A DNA stretch of 36,194 nt from contig PKCN01000318.1 of the NCBI GenBank assembly GCA_002862205.1, positions 1-36,194 on the forward strand, read 5' to 3'. The notes under the pieces were generated by a model. It did no database searches. It worked only from the letters and a program-made list of their open reading frames with translations, and was not told the origin of the DNA. Both the position numbers and the translations under genes were made by a program. Positions 9,625 to 17,183 of the stretch are shown in pieces. Within the stretch, counting starts at the first letter, position 1. Each line of letters begins with the position of its first letter. This DNA is from Planctomycetaceae bacterium (GTDB lineage Bacteria; Planctomycetota; Planctomycetia; Pirellulales; Pirellulaceae).

Positions 9625-9852
9625 TGGAAGATTACTGCCCCTTCATGGAGCAATATTCACTTGTAAAATGCGCTATTGATGAGAAACCAAGCCACGAAAT
9701 GCCCCCGCAGAGGGGTTTCTGATTTGGCTCCGCGGAATTGACAACCAGCACCACTTGCGCCCACTCTGTCACCCCGATTTGGTTCGGCTGTGGTTCTAGC
9801 GTTGCCCGCGATGGCTGCACCGAGGTGTCGAGACTCAATGAGATCAACCTGC

Positions 9853-10581
9853 ATGGCGACGGCCGCATTACAAGCGATTCGAAATTCAGTTCCGGCAGTG
9901 CTGCCCAGTCTGCTGTTGTGTGATTTCGGTGATTTGAAGGGTGAGTTGGCAGAGCTGACAGCTGCGGGTGCCGGTGTGTTGCATCTTGATGTGATGGATG
10001 GGAACTTTGTTCCCAATTTGTCTTACGGGATGCCAATTGTTGAGGGGCTTCGTCGACACACTGATCTTCCTTTGGATGTTCATTTGATGATCAGTGATCC
10101 TGTGGCTTATGCGAAGCCGATGGTGGATGCTGGGGCAGACATGCTGACTTTTCACGTCGAAGCGGTTCGCGATCCAGTGGAAACCGTTGGGAAGTTGAAG
10201 GATTTGGGTGTTGGCGTGGGGATCGCTTTGAATCCAGAGACCCCGTTAGCGTCGTTGGACGAAGCGATGCCTCTGGTCGATATGGTGTTGGTGATGAGTG
10301 TCGAAGCGGGTTTCGGTGGTCAAGCCTTCAATCCAATCGCACTGGAAAAGTTACGTTCATTGCGACGGGATTATCCGGAGTTGTTGCTGGAGATCGATGG
10401 CGGCATTGATGTTGATACCATCGCGTTGGCTCGCGCCGTGGGATGCGATTTGTTTGTGGTGGGTTCGGCGATCTTTCGGCAGGACAATTACGCAGCAGCG
10501 ATTGCAGACTTGAACATCGCAATTCAGGCAGGCACTGACCAGGCGTTTGCTTCAGATCAGGATGGGGAGGAGCAATTATGA
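9853..10581 (+). CDS. rpe: Ribulose-phosphate 3-epimerase
   Basis: 242 aa from the ATG at 9853. It interconverts ribulose-5-phosphate and xylulose-5-phosphate in the pentose phosphate or Calvin pathway. Visible family motifs are VLPSLLLCDF, then LHLDVMDGNFVPN (metal-binding His44 and catalytic Asp46), DVHLMI with His77, the flexible loop MSVEAGFGGQAF, and the second acidic residue in LEIDGGI. The motif set is complete, so it should be active, with a bound divalent metal. The frame is open upstream to 9790. ATG 9838 is an alternative; neither start has a strong SD site, and homology begins just after 9853. The stop overlaps the start of the next gene by 4 nt (ATGA), implying translational coupling. 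Confidence 0.95.
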   Translation: MATAALQAIRNSVPAVLPSLLLCDFGDLKGELAELTAAGAGVLHLDVMDGNFVPNLSYGMPIVEGLRRHTDLPLDVHLMISDPVAYAKPMVDAGADMLTFHVEAVRDPVETVGKLKDLGVGVGIALNPETPLASLDEAMPLVDMVLVMSVEAGFGGQAFNPIALEKLRSLRRDYPELLLEIDGGIDVDTIALARAVGCDLFVVGSAIFRQDNYAAAIADLNIAIQAGTDQAFASDQDGEEQL

Positions 10582-11189
10582 TCGTTCGAACTCCGCAAGC
10601 ATCCCAAGTGTTGTTGATCCGACCAGGTGCGACTGACTTTGATGATCAGGGCCGTATCAAGGGCACCCTTGATATGCCGATGAGTGAGCGGGGACGCCAG
10701 CAAGTCAGTTTGCTGGCTGAGCAACTCTCTGATTTCCCAGTGGGAACCATCTACACGGCTCCTTGCGAGTCGGCTCGTGAAACTGCCCAGCAACTCGCTG
10801 AGGGGCGCGACATACGGATCAAGGTCATCGATGCTTTTCGAAATGTGGACCACGGCTTGTGGCACGGGAAGCTTATCGAGGAAGTACGACGTAATCATCC
10901 GAAAGTTTATCGGCAAGGTCAGGATTCACCTTCCGAGGTTTGTCCTCCGGGTGGGGAATCAATCCGCGAGGCGCGTGATCGGGTAGCAAAGGCGATCCGA
11001 AAAGTACTGCGAAAGAGTGGCTCTGAGGCGATTGCCATTGTGATCCCGGACCCCATGGCTTGGGTCGTCCAAAGTCTGATCAGTGGCGAGGAGTTGTCTG
11101 ATCTGTGGAAGGCGGAAACCGACGGTGCCAGCTGGGACTTGCTGGAGTCGATCAGTGATAAGGTCAGTGACAAGGTTGACGAGTCCTGA
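10578..11189 (+). CDS. Histidine-phosphatase-fold protein lacking catalytic histidines
   Basis: 203 aa. The phosphoglycerate-mutase/histidine phosphatase layout is clear: VLLIRPGATDFDDQGRIKG, LDMPMSERGRQQ, TAPCESARETAQQLA and PPGGES at 124-128 all sit where the family has them. The key residues are changed. The RHG motif is Arg-Pro-Gly at 15-17, so the nucleophilic His is Pro16. The second catalytic His, normally in V-x-H-G near residue 158, is replaced within VIPDPMAWVV. The acidic position in G-x-W-E-G reads GLWHG. It is therefore probably not a phosphatase or mutase and may bind a phosphorylated ligand or a protein. Its ATGA overlap with rpe suggests coupled synthesis and possibly a role in the same pathway. 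The C-terminus carries a 12-bp tandem duplication (11154-11177, SDKVSDKV). Confidence 0.88.
   Translation: MIVRTPQASQVLLIRPGATDFDDQGRIKGTLDMPMSERGRQQVSLLAEQLSDFPVGTIYTAPCESARETAQQLAEGRDIRIKVIDAFRNVDHGLWHGKLIEEVRRNHPKVYRQGQDSPSEVCPPGGESIREARDRVAKAIRKVLRKSGSEAIAIVIPDPMAWVVQSLISGEELSDLWKAETDGASWDLLESISDKVSDKVDES
11154..11177 (+). repeat. 12-bp tandem duplication at the gene 3' end
   Basis: AGTGATAAGGTC followed directly by AGTGACAAGGTT (10 of 12 identical), encoding SDKV twice near the end of the histidine-phosphatase-like protein. Confidence 0.7.
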
Positions 11190-11313
11190 GGCAGCTGAGG
11201 CACAGCATCCTGCCACAGCAGGGCTCGCTCACCCTGATCTTGCTGCTGGAATCTCCGGACGATCGCCACAACCACGTGGATTGCGGAAAAATGCAGTGTT
11301 TTGACCACTGATC

Positions 11314-11378
11314 GCAGGTTCACCTGCTGATGAGGGCCTGTTTGGGCCGACTTACCGGAAAAGCCCGCATTTCCGGTA
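11314..11378. promoter_or_regulatory. Inverted-repeat cluster upstream of the ECF/DUF1549 operon
   Basis: The 345-bp gap 11190-11534 holds no gene but several inverted repeats. GCAGGT-TC-ACCTGC lies at 11314-11327. TACCGGAAA (11353-11361) pairs perfectly with TTTCCGGTA (11370-11378) over an 8-nt spacer and is followed by CTTTTATCTT. The second could be a terminator for the rpe transcript or an operator; the first looks like an operator half-site pair. The assignment is uncertain. Confidence 0.4.
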
Positions 11379-11410
11379 CTTTTATCTTCTGTTCTATGCC
11401 GGTTCTGTGT

Positions 11411-11439
11411 TTGAGAGCTCCTACGCTCTCGAATAGAAT
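11411..11439 (+). promoter_or_regulatory. Sigma-70-like promoter with an inverted repeat in its spacer
   Basis: TTGAGA (11411-11416) and TAGAAT (11434-11439) are separated by exactly 17 bp; each matches five of six consensus bases. The spacer and part of the -35 hold GAGAGC (11413-11418) and GCTCTC (11425-11430), a perfect inverted repeat with a 6-nt centre, so a bound dimer would block the polymerase. The leader to the ATG at 11535 would be about 90 nt. AAGGAA at 11519-11524 is the ribosome site, at a rather long 10-nt spacing. Confidence 0.55.
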
Positions 11440-11534
11440 AAAGCTTGTTCTGATCCACGTGATGGGTACATGGCCCGACATGGTCCGTTCAGGCTACAGA
11501 CGACAGAAAAACTCCGCCAAGGAATTTAGCGAAG

Positions 11535-13196
11535 ATGACGCGATATTCAACGATCCTTCCTGCATTGCTGATCCTGGGATCTTTAGTACCCCTGCGGACG
11601 ATGCAGGCTGCCGAGGCAGCGGTTCCCAGCCAAGTGAAAATGATCAATGACACCATTGAGCAAGGTTGGCGCGATTTTGAGATCCGACCTGCTTCTGAAG
11701 CAGATGACGCAACATGGTGCCGCCGCGTCTTTCTTGATGTGGTCGGGCGTGTGCCTGACCAGACCGAGTTATCTGAGTTCGTGTCTGCAAAAGGCAAAGA
11801 CAAGCGTGCCGCACTCGTGGATACATTGCTGCACGATGACAAGTACACCGAAGAGTACGCCAGTCACTGGTCAACCGTTTGGACCAATATCCTGATTGGT
11901 CAGTCCGGTGGCAACGGGCGGGATTCCATGATCAGTCGCGCGGGGATGCAAAAGTACCTTCGCGATTCCTTTGCACGAAATAAGTCTTACGATCGGATTG
12001 TTTTTGATCTTGTTACCGCAACGGGATCCACCAAACCTGGGACAGAGAACTTCAATGGTGCTGTCAACTTTCTGGTTGACAAAGTGAATGAGGAAAAGGG
12101 TGTTCTCGCCACGAGCAGCACTTCACGGATTTTCCTTGGGCAGCAGGTGCAGTGCACCCAGTGCCATAACCATCCGTTCAACCAGTGGAAGCAGCAGATG
12201 TTTTGGGAGTTCAATTCGTTCTTCCGGCAAACACGCTCGTTGCGGCGTTTCGTTGAAGGCACGCGTGATGTTGATCATGCGGAGCTGATTGATGAGGACT
12301 TTGCTGGTGAAGCAAACGATCCTGAGGATGCATTGGTTTTCTACGAACTTCGTAACGGACTCACGCGGGTCGCTTATCCTGTCTTCACCGATGGTACCCC
12401 GATTGAAGTCAGTGGTTTCGTGAGTGATGTCAAACGCCGCGGTGAACTTGGGCGAATGATGTTGGCCAGCGAGAACATGGACAAAATGGGCGTCAACCGT
12501 ATGTGGTCCCTGTTTCTTGGCTTCGGATTCACAAAGCCAGTCGATGACCTCGGGCCGCACAACCCTGCGTCTCACCCGGAGTTGTTGTCAAAGTTGGCTG
12601 TTGAGTTTCGTAAGAACAGCTACGACCTCAAACAATTGATCACATGGATCACGCTGAGCCGTCCTTATAATCTCGCGCCGGTTCTCGGTTCGAATAATGA
12701 GATCGACGATCCATCAATCGGAGAGATGCCGAAGTTTTCGCGGTTCTATCTCCGTCAAATGAGTGCTGAGCAGCTTTATCAATCACTCGTTACAGCGACA
12801 GATGCATCCTCTCAGGGAAGCTATGAAGAGCAGGAGCGACAACGCAATCGCTGGTTGCAGCAGTTTGTGGTTGCTTTTGGAACCGATGAGGGTGACGAAG
12901 CAACTACCTTCAATGGTTCCATTCCGCAGGCATTGATGCTCTTCAACGGCGATCTTACCAAGAAAGCAATCAGCACCTCCGGTGGAAGCTTCATTGATCG
13001 GTTGTCGAAGACTGGTAAATCGCCGCGAGATCGGGTGAACAGGCTGTTTCTCGCTGGACTAGCCCGGCGAGCCAGTAAGAAAGAAATGACGGTTGCAGGG
13101 CAGCTCATGGCAGCACGGAAGGGAAATGAAAAAGAAATGCTGCAGGACATGTGGTGGGCAATCCTCAACAGCAACGAGTTCATTATGCAGCATTAA
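11535..13196 (+). CDS. DUF1549/DUF1553 protein, secreted, with CxxCH
   Basis: 553 aa with a signal peptide (about 1-27, ending MQAAEAA). The N-terminal half is DUF1549: WCRRVFLDVVGRVP, then the helix around SYDRIVFDLVTATG, then QVQCTQCHNHPFNQW with Cys207, Cys210 and His211. The C-terminal half is DUF1553: VFYELRNGLTRVAYPVF, MGVNRMWSLFLGFGF, DLKQLITWITLSRPYNL and QDMWWAILNSNEF. These proteins are abundant in planctomycetes and normally paired with DUF1501. Their reaction is unproven; the CxxCH could hold c-type heme. At 553 aa it is shorter than relatives that carry an N-terminal PSCyt1 cytochrome domain. It is the first gene of a four-gene operon; the DUF1501 gene starts 77 bp downstream. 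Confidence 0.93.
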   Translation: MTRYSTILPALLILGSLVPLRTMQAAEAAVPSQVKMINDTIEQGWRDFEIRPASEADDATWCRRVFLDVVGRVPDQTELSEFVSAKGKDKRAALVDTLLHDDKYTEEYASHWSTVWTNILIGQSGGNGRDSMISRAGMQKYLRDSFARNKSYDRIVFDLVTATGSTKPGTENFNGAVNFLVDKVNEEKGVLATSSTSRIFLGQQVQCTQCHNHPFNQWKQQMFWEFNSFFRQTRSLRRFVEGTRDVDHAELIDEDFAGEANDPEDALVFYELRNGLTRVAYPVFTDGTPIEVSGFVSDVKRRGELGRMMLASENMDKMGVNRMWSLFLGFGFTKPVDDLGPHNPASHPELLSKLAVEFRKNSYDLKQLITWITLSRPYNLAPVLGSNNEIDDPSIGEMPKFSRFYLRQMSAEQLYQSLVTATDASSQGSYEEQERQRNRWLQQFVVAFGTDEGDEATTFNGSIPQALMLFNGDLTKKAISTSGGSFIDRLSKTGKSPRDRVNRLFLAGLARRASKKEMTVAGQLMAARKGNEKEMLQDMWWAILNSNEFIMQH

Positions 13197-13273
13197 AAAC
13201 CGCGACAACGTTCAATCTTCCAAGTATCTACAACTCAGAACAAAACAATTCTCTTCTTCAAAGGCTGATTCCT

Positions 13274-14548
13274 ATGATCAATAACTGGCAAACACCAAGC
13301 GGAATGTCACGTCGACACTTCATGCAACATCTCGCGGGCTCGTCGGCAGTCGCAACCGCATCCATGACCATGGGTGGTGCAATCAAGGCCAATGCTGAGG
13401 AGATGCGAAAGAATGGCAAGTCAGCCATCTTGTTGTGGATGGGTGGCGGACCGGCAACGATCGATATTTGGGACCTCAAACCGGGAGCACCCACAGGTGG
13501 TCCGTTCAAGCCGATTTCAACGACCGGCGATCTGCAAATTTGTGAGCACATGCCAATGGTTGCCCAGCAGATGAAGCATCTGTCCGTTGTGCGGAGCATG
13601 TCGACACGAGAGGCCGACCACAATCGTGGACGCTACTACATGCACACCGGTTACGTGCCCAACCCCAATATCGAGCATCCCAGTTATGGATCAGTGATCG
13701 CTCATGAAGTCATGGACCAGCGTCCGAACCTTGAGATTCCCCCATTCGTTTCTGTTGGTGGTGCAAGTGCCGGGCCAGGCTTCCTGGGTATGGCATGGTC
13801 CCCCTTCTCGGTCACCAGTAATGGTCAAATCCGTAATCTCAAGATGAATCTCGAAGACAACCGTTTGCTCCAGCGAATGGCTGCTTTGGATACGATTGAG
13901 ACTGGATTCTCACAGCGAACCCGGGACCTCCCTGCGAGTGAGCACGCGAAAGTCCTGAAAAAGACTTTTGACCTGATGACAAGCGATCAGATGGAAGCCT
14001 TCCGTGTTGAGAAGGAACCAGAAGAAGTCAAAGAGCGTTACGGCACGGATCGTTTCGGTCAGGGTTGTTTGCTCGCTCGACGTCTGGTTGAAGCCGGGGT
14101 GCCGTTCGTCGAGGTTGACCTTGGCGGATGGGATAACCATGGTGGTATCCACACGTTGTTCAAGGACACAAAACTGCCACAACTGGATCGCTCTATGAGT
14201 GCTCTGGTTGAGGATCTGAACCAGCGTGAACTGTTGAAGGACACGGTTGTGATCTGGATGGGTGAGTTCGGTCGCACACCTCGGATTAACCAGAATGCTG
14301 GTCGCGATCACTGGGCACGTTCATGGTCGTGCGTTGTCGGTGGTGGTGATATCAATGGTGGTCTTGCAGTGGGTGAGACCAGCAGTGACGGCACCGCAGT
14401 TGAAAGCGAGCCCTTCAGCAGTGAAGACTTGATGAGCACGGTTTGCAAGGGTCTTGGGATTTCAACGGAGAAGACATTCACAAGTAAGAACGGGCGTCCG
14501 ATGAAGATCGCGGGTGGTGGAAAGATCATCAGCGAATTGGTGGCGTAA
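13274..14548 (+). CDS. DUF1501 protein with Tat-like leader
   Basis: 424 aa from the ATG at 13274, with AAAGG about 9 nt upstream. A longer frame from 13151 would overlap the previous gene by 46 bp and bury the leader. The leader is SRRHFMQHLAGSSAVATASM with twin arginines at 13-14, so export folded through Tat is likely. The DUF1501 features follow: ILLWMGGGPATIDIWDLKPG, STREADHNRGRYYMHTGY, GCLLARRLVEAGVPFVEVDLGGWDNH, VVIWMGEFGRTPRIN and GRDHWARSW. The family is related to the alkaline-phosphatase/sulfatase superfamily, and the conserved Asp/His/Glu residues are compatible with a metal site; the substrate is unknown. It is the usual partner of the preceding gene. The sigma factor gene starts 5 bp after its stop. 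Confidence 0.93.
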   Translation: MINNWQTPSGMSRRHFMQHLAGSSAVATASMTMGGAIKANAEEMRKNGKSAILLWMGGGPATIDIWDLKPGAPTGGPFKPISTTGDLQICEHMPMVAQQMKHLSVVRSMSTREADHNRGRYYMHTGYVPNPNIEHPSYGSVIAHEVMDQRPNLEIPPFVSVGGASAGPGFLGMAWSPFSVTSNGQIRNLKMNLEDNRLLQRMAALDTIETGFSQRTRDLPASEHAKVLKKTFDLMTSDQMEAFRVEKEPEEVKERYGTDRFGQGCLLARRLVEAGVPFVEVDLGGWDNHGGIHTLFKDTKLPQLDRSMSALVEDLNQRELLKDTVVIWMGEFGRTPRINQNAGRDHWARSWSCVVGGGDINGGLAVGETSSDGTAVESEPFSSEDLMSTVCKGLGISTEKTFTSKNGRPMKIAGGGKIISELVA

Positions 14549-14553
14549 CCACG

Positions 14554-15165
14554 GTGGCGTCGCCTCAGAGTTCGCAAAGTCAAACCTCGAATACCGGCTT
14601 TGATTCAATCACCCCTGGGCATGAGGACGTAAGTCCGTGTGATGCCGAGGTTGAATTAGGGCCAGCCGAGTTGATTGCGCGACACCAGAAAGGCATATGG
14701 CGATACCTACGGATGCTGGGGTGTGACTCCTCAACAGCCGACGATCTGACGCAGGAAACTTTCCTGCGTGTGTTGCGGCGGGATAATTTCGTGCAGCACA
14801 GTGATGCCGCAACGTCCAGCTACTTGCGGCGTACAGCCTACAATTTGTTGGTGTCCATGCACCGGAAACAGCGGAAAGTGCAGACGCTGTGTGAACCGGG
14901 CTTGTTGGACGAGATATGGGATCGTTGGGCAGGCAAAGATCTGTCCGGCGACACGGCAGTCGAATCGCTGCGGAATTGCCTCGCGGCTTTGACTCAAAGA
15001 GCACAAACAGCTCTCAGGATGCGGTTCGCCGAGCAGGCAAGTCGTGTCGAAATAGGTGAGGCATTGAGTATTACGGATCACGGGGCTCGGAATCTGATGC
15101 AGCGGGCCAAGCAACAACTGCGCAGGTGCGTAGAAGAAAAAATTTGGCAGAATAACGATGAGTGA
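14554..15165 (+). CDS. ECF-type RNA polymerase sigma factor
   Basis: 203 aa with a GTG start 5 bp after the DUF1501 stop. After a roughly 35-residue Ser/Asp-rich N-terminal extension comes sigma region 2 (IWRYLRMLGCDSSTADDLTQETFLRVLRR, then SYLRRTAYNLLVSMHRKQRK). Region 4 is the C-terminal helix-turn-helix (LTQRAQTALRMRFAEQASRVEIGEALSITDHGARNLMQRAKQQLRRCVEE). Regions 1 and 3 are absent, as expected of an ECF factor. The last 8 nt overlap the next gene (ATGAGTGA), so sigma factor and putative anti-sigma factor are translationally coupled, the classic arrangement. Its target promoter is unknown. The promoter at 11411 looks housekeeping rather than ECF-type. Confidence 0.92.
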   Translation: MASPQSSQSQTSNTGFDSITPGHEDVSPCDAEVELGPAELIARHQKGIWRYLRMLGCDSSTADDLTQETFLRVLRRDNFVQHSDAATSSYLRRTAYNLLVSMHRKQRKVQTLCEPGLLDEIWDRWAGKDLSGDTAVESLRNCLAALTQRAQTALRMRFAEQASRVEIGEALSITDHGARNLMQRAKQQLRRCVEEKIWQNNDE

Positions 15166-17089
15166 AAATAACCACACAGCCGAGGAAGAGCGAGCTTTGG
15201 AAGCTATGCTTGACGAAGCGTTGGGCGGTGCGCGACCGCCTGATCTGTCGGGCGAAATCTTAGCTCGGTTCTATGGCTCGGACGCGGATTTGGAAAAAAA
15301 AGTCAGTCGGGCTCGCTCGCGGAAATCGGGCCGAAGCAACCACTCAAGATCAAAGTCCATTGCAGTTGCCTTCGCTACCATCGTTGGGTTGGCCGCCATG
15401 CTGGCTGGCCTGTTCCTGTACCAGCCGGATCATGATATTTCCGACAGTGTTGCCGAGCTCGTTGATAATGCCGGAAACACCGAAGATCAGGACGAAGGCT
15501 CGAATTCCACAACAGCCTCGGGGTCAGATGAGCAGCCACCCAAGGCAGCCAAGAAGAATGCCAAGCGAAAGAGCCGCAAGGGTGTTCCGATGACTCTGCA
15601 ACCACCCCGACTGGATCAAGCCGAGGTGGCTGTCTCACCAAGCGAATCGCTGGATGTGACGGTGCCTGACGAAGCCGAAGCCGCTGAACTTGCACTTGTG
15701 TCGTCTCAAGTTGATTCCGAAATGGAAGGTTACTGGGATGCTGTGGGGATCGAACCGACAGATGAGGCCACTGCGGAACAAACAGCCGCTAGGCTTGAAA
15801 AGATACTCGGGATCGAGATCTCTGCGGAAGCTGTCGCCGATGTTGATCGTCTGCGGGCAGAGGTCGGCCAGAGTTTGAATGCTCAAGCGATCGCTTCCAG
15901 GTGGTTGAACCAGATCACAAACCGTCGCAGCCGGCGAATGGATGCAAAGTTGCGAGACCAGCTGGTGAGCGAAATTGCGAGGTGCATCCAGACAGGCAGC
16001 AGTTTCGACAAGAAGGTTGCGGAATGGTTGAGCGGAAAAAGTGGGAATTCTGATGCATTCTTCTCGGCCTTGGCGGCTGGTCCACGATCCGTGGGTGGTG
16101 AACATGGCATGGCAAGAAGTCTCGCTGCGTTGACTCTGAATGTCGATGTTCGATGCACTCGCTGTCACGATTCATACATCGAAGGAAATGGACAGCAGAG
16201 TGACTATTGGAACTTTATCTCATTCTTGAACCGCGGCGTGCAAAAAGACGCTGATGGAAACTACACGGTTGACACTGGGAAGAATGAATCTGATCCTGTT
16301 TTCTACGAGTTATCGGATGGGCGACAGCGGGTGGCTGATCCCCGTCTGCCGTCGGCCTGGATGAAAGGATCATCCTCGAATGGACACGAGCGGATGCAAA
16401 GTTTCTCCAAAGCTCTCGTGGGCTCGTCGGAGTTGGCGAGCGGCGTTGTGAATTCGTTGTGGCAGTTGGTGCACGGTCAACCGTTGCGAGGACGCGTGGT
16501 CGATCCGATCAGTGCTCCGCACAACGAAGCCCTCCAACGCCTTGAAGAACAGCTGACTCAGGATTTGCTCGAATCCCGGTTCGATGTTGCACGAACACTC
16601 GCTTTGATCATTGCGTCCCCCGCGACTCGCCGTGGTGTTCCCAAAACATTGTTGCCGGAGAATATGTTGGTAGCGAATCAATCTGATATCGATGCCGCAA
16701 TGAACGCTGTCGACGCATTTGCTGCCGTGTTGCCACCTCGAGTCTCACTGCCAGTTGCGCAGCGTACGGATCGGGTGTTGCGCTCCATCGGAGCACGAAT
16801 CGATAGCACGGGCAGGGATTCGCTCGCTCAAATCAGTGAGGGTGGGAAACCCGCCAAGGTTAAGAAAGAGAAAGTGGTGGCAGCCGATTTTCCTGAAAAA
16901 GTGAAGTTGCTGCCAGTGCAGTGGCTGAAACTGATTGAAGATCGGGATAGTCAAATTGACCATCTTGGTTACCTGTCTGGTCAAAATGAAGTGCCAGACT
17001 ACGTGCAGGAATTAGTCGAATCCATGCAGGATGCTGAGGTTGGTCCCAACGTGTTACTGAATCGAGTTTGGTGGCTGATGAAGCCTTAG
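15158..17089 (+). CDS. Putative anti-sigma factor fused to a degenerate DUF1549/DUF1553 domain
   Basis: 643 aa. Residues 1-66 are cytoplasmic, acidic then Arg/Ser-rich, as in small anti-sigma domains (ERALEAMLDEALGG, DLSGEILARFYG); no zinc HxxxCxxC motif is seen. Residues 67-89 are one membrane helix (SIAVAFATIVGLAAMLAGLF). A Ser/Glu/Lys linker of about 110 residues follows. The rest aligns by eye over its full length with the protein at 11535: SSFDKKVAEWLSG, VRCTRCHDSYIEG (Cys333, Cys336, His337), DYWNFISFLNRG, DPVFYELSDGRQRVADP, VVNSLWQLVHGQPLRGRVVDP and NRVWWLMKP each have a counterpart. The CxxCH is kept, but the HPF that follows it in the partner is lost. I infer a membrane sensor that controls the overlapping ECF factor. 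Anti-sigma activity is inferred from gene order and topology, not from a recognised domain. Confidence 0.8.
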   Translation: MSENNHTAEEERALEAMLDEALGGARPPDLSGEILARFYGSDADLEKKVSRARSRKSGRSNHSRSKSIAVAFATIVGLAAMLAGLFLYQPDHDISDSVAELVDNAGNTEDQDEGSNSTTASGSDEQPPKAAKKNAKRKSRKGVPMTLQPPRLDQAEVAVSPSESLDVTVPDEAEAAELALVSSQVDSEMEGYWDAVGIEPTDEATAEQTAARLEKILGIEISAEAVADVDRLRAEVGQSLNAQAIASRWLNQITNRRSRRMDAKLRDQLVSEIARCIQTGSSFDKKVAEWLSGKSGNSDAFFSALAAGPRSVGGEHGMARSLAALTLNVDVRCTRCHDSYIEGNGQQSDYWNFISFLNRGVQKDADGNYTVDTGKNESDPVFYELSDGRQRVADPRLPSAWMKGSSSNGHERMQSFSKALVGSSELASGVVNSLWQLVHGQPLRGRVVDPISAPHNEALQRLEEQLTQDLLESRFDVARTLALIIASPATRRGVPKTLLPENMLVANQSDIDAAMNAVDAFAAVLPPRVSLPVAQRTDRVLRSIGARIDSTGRDSLAQISEGGKPAKVKKEKVVAADFPEKVKLLPVQWLKLIEDRDSQIDHLGYLSGQNEVPDYVQELVESMQDAEVGPNVLLNRVWWLMKP

Positions 17090-17103
17090 CTTGGAGGGTG
17101 TCC

Positions 17104-17121
17104 GAGGCGACATGTCTCCTC
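17104..17121. terminator. Possible hairpin between convergent genes
   Basis: GAGGCGACATGTCTCCTC folds on itself with one mismatch, between the operon stop at 17089 and the moaA stop. It has no T-tract, so it is weak evidence for a bidirectional terminator. Confidence 0.25.
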
Positions 17122-17183
17122 AGTACGACTCAGGCTTGTCTGTTGTCACAGATTTGTGCTCAGTTTGTTGCTTCCCGCTTGCG

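Noticed and set aside
13151-13273. Upstream extension of the first DUF1501 protein
   Set aside because: It overlaps the DUF1549 gene in another frame and would bury the Tat leader; ATG 13274 has an SD site.
15635-16168. 177-codon minus-strand frame within the anti-sigma-like gene
   Set aside because: Shadow of a well-supported plus-strand gene, with no motif or ribosome site.
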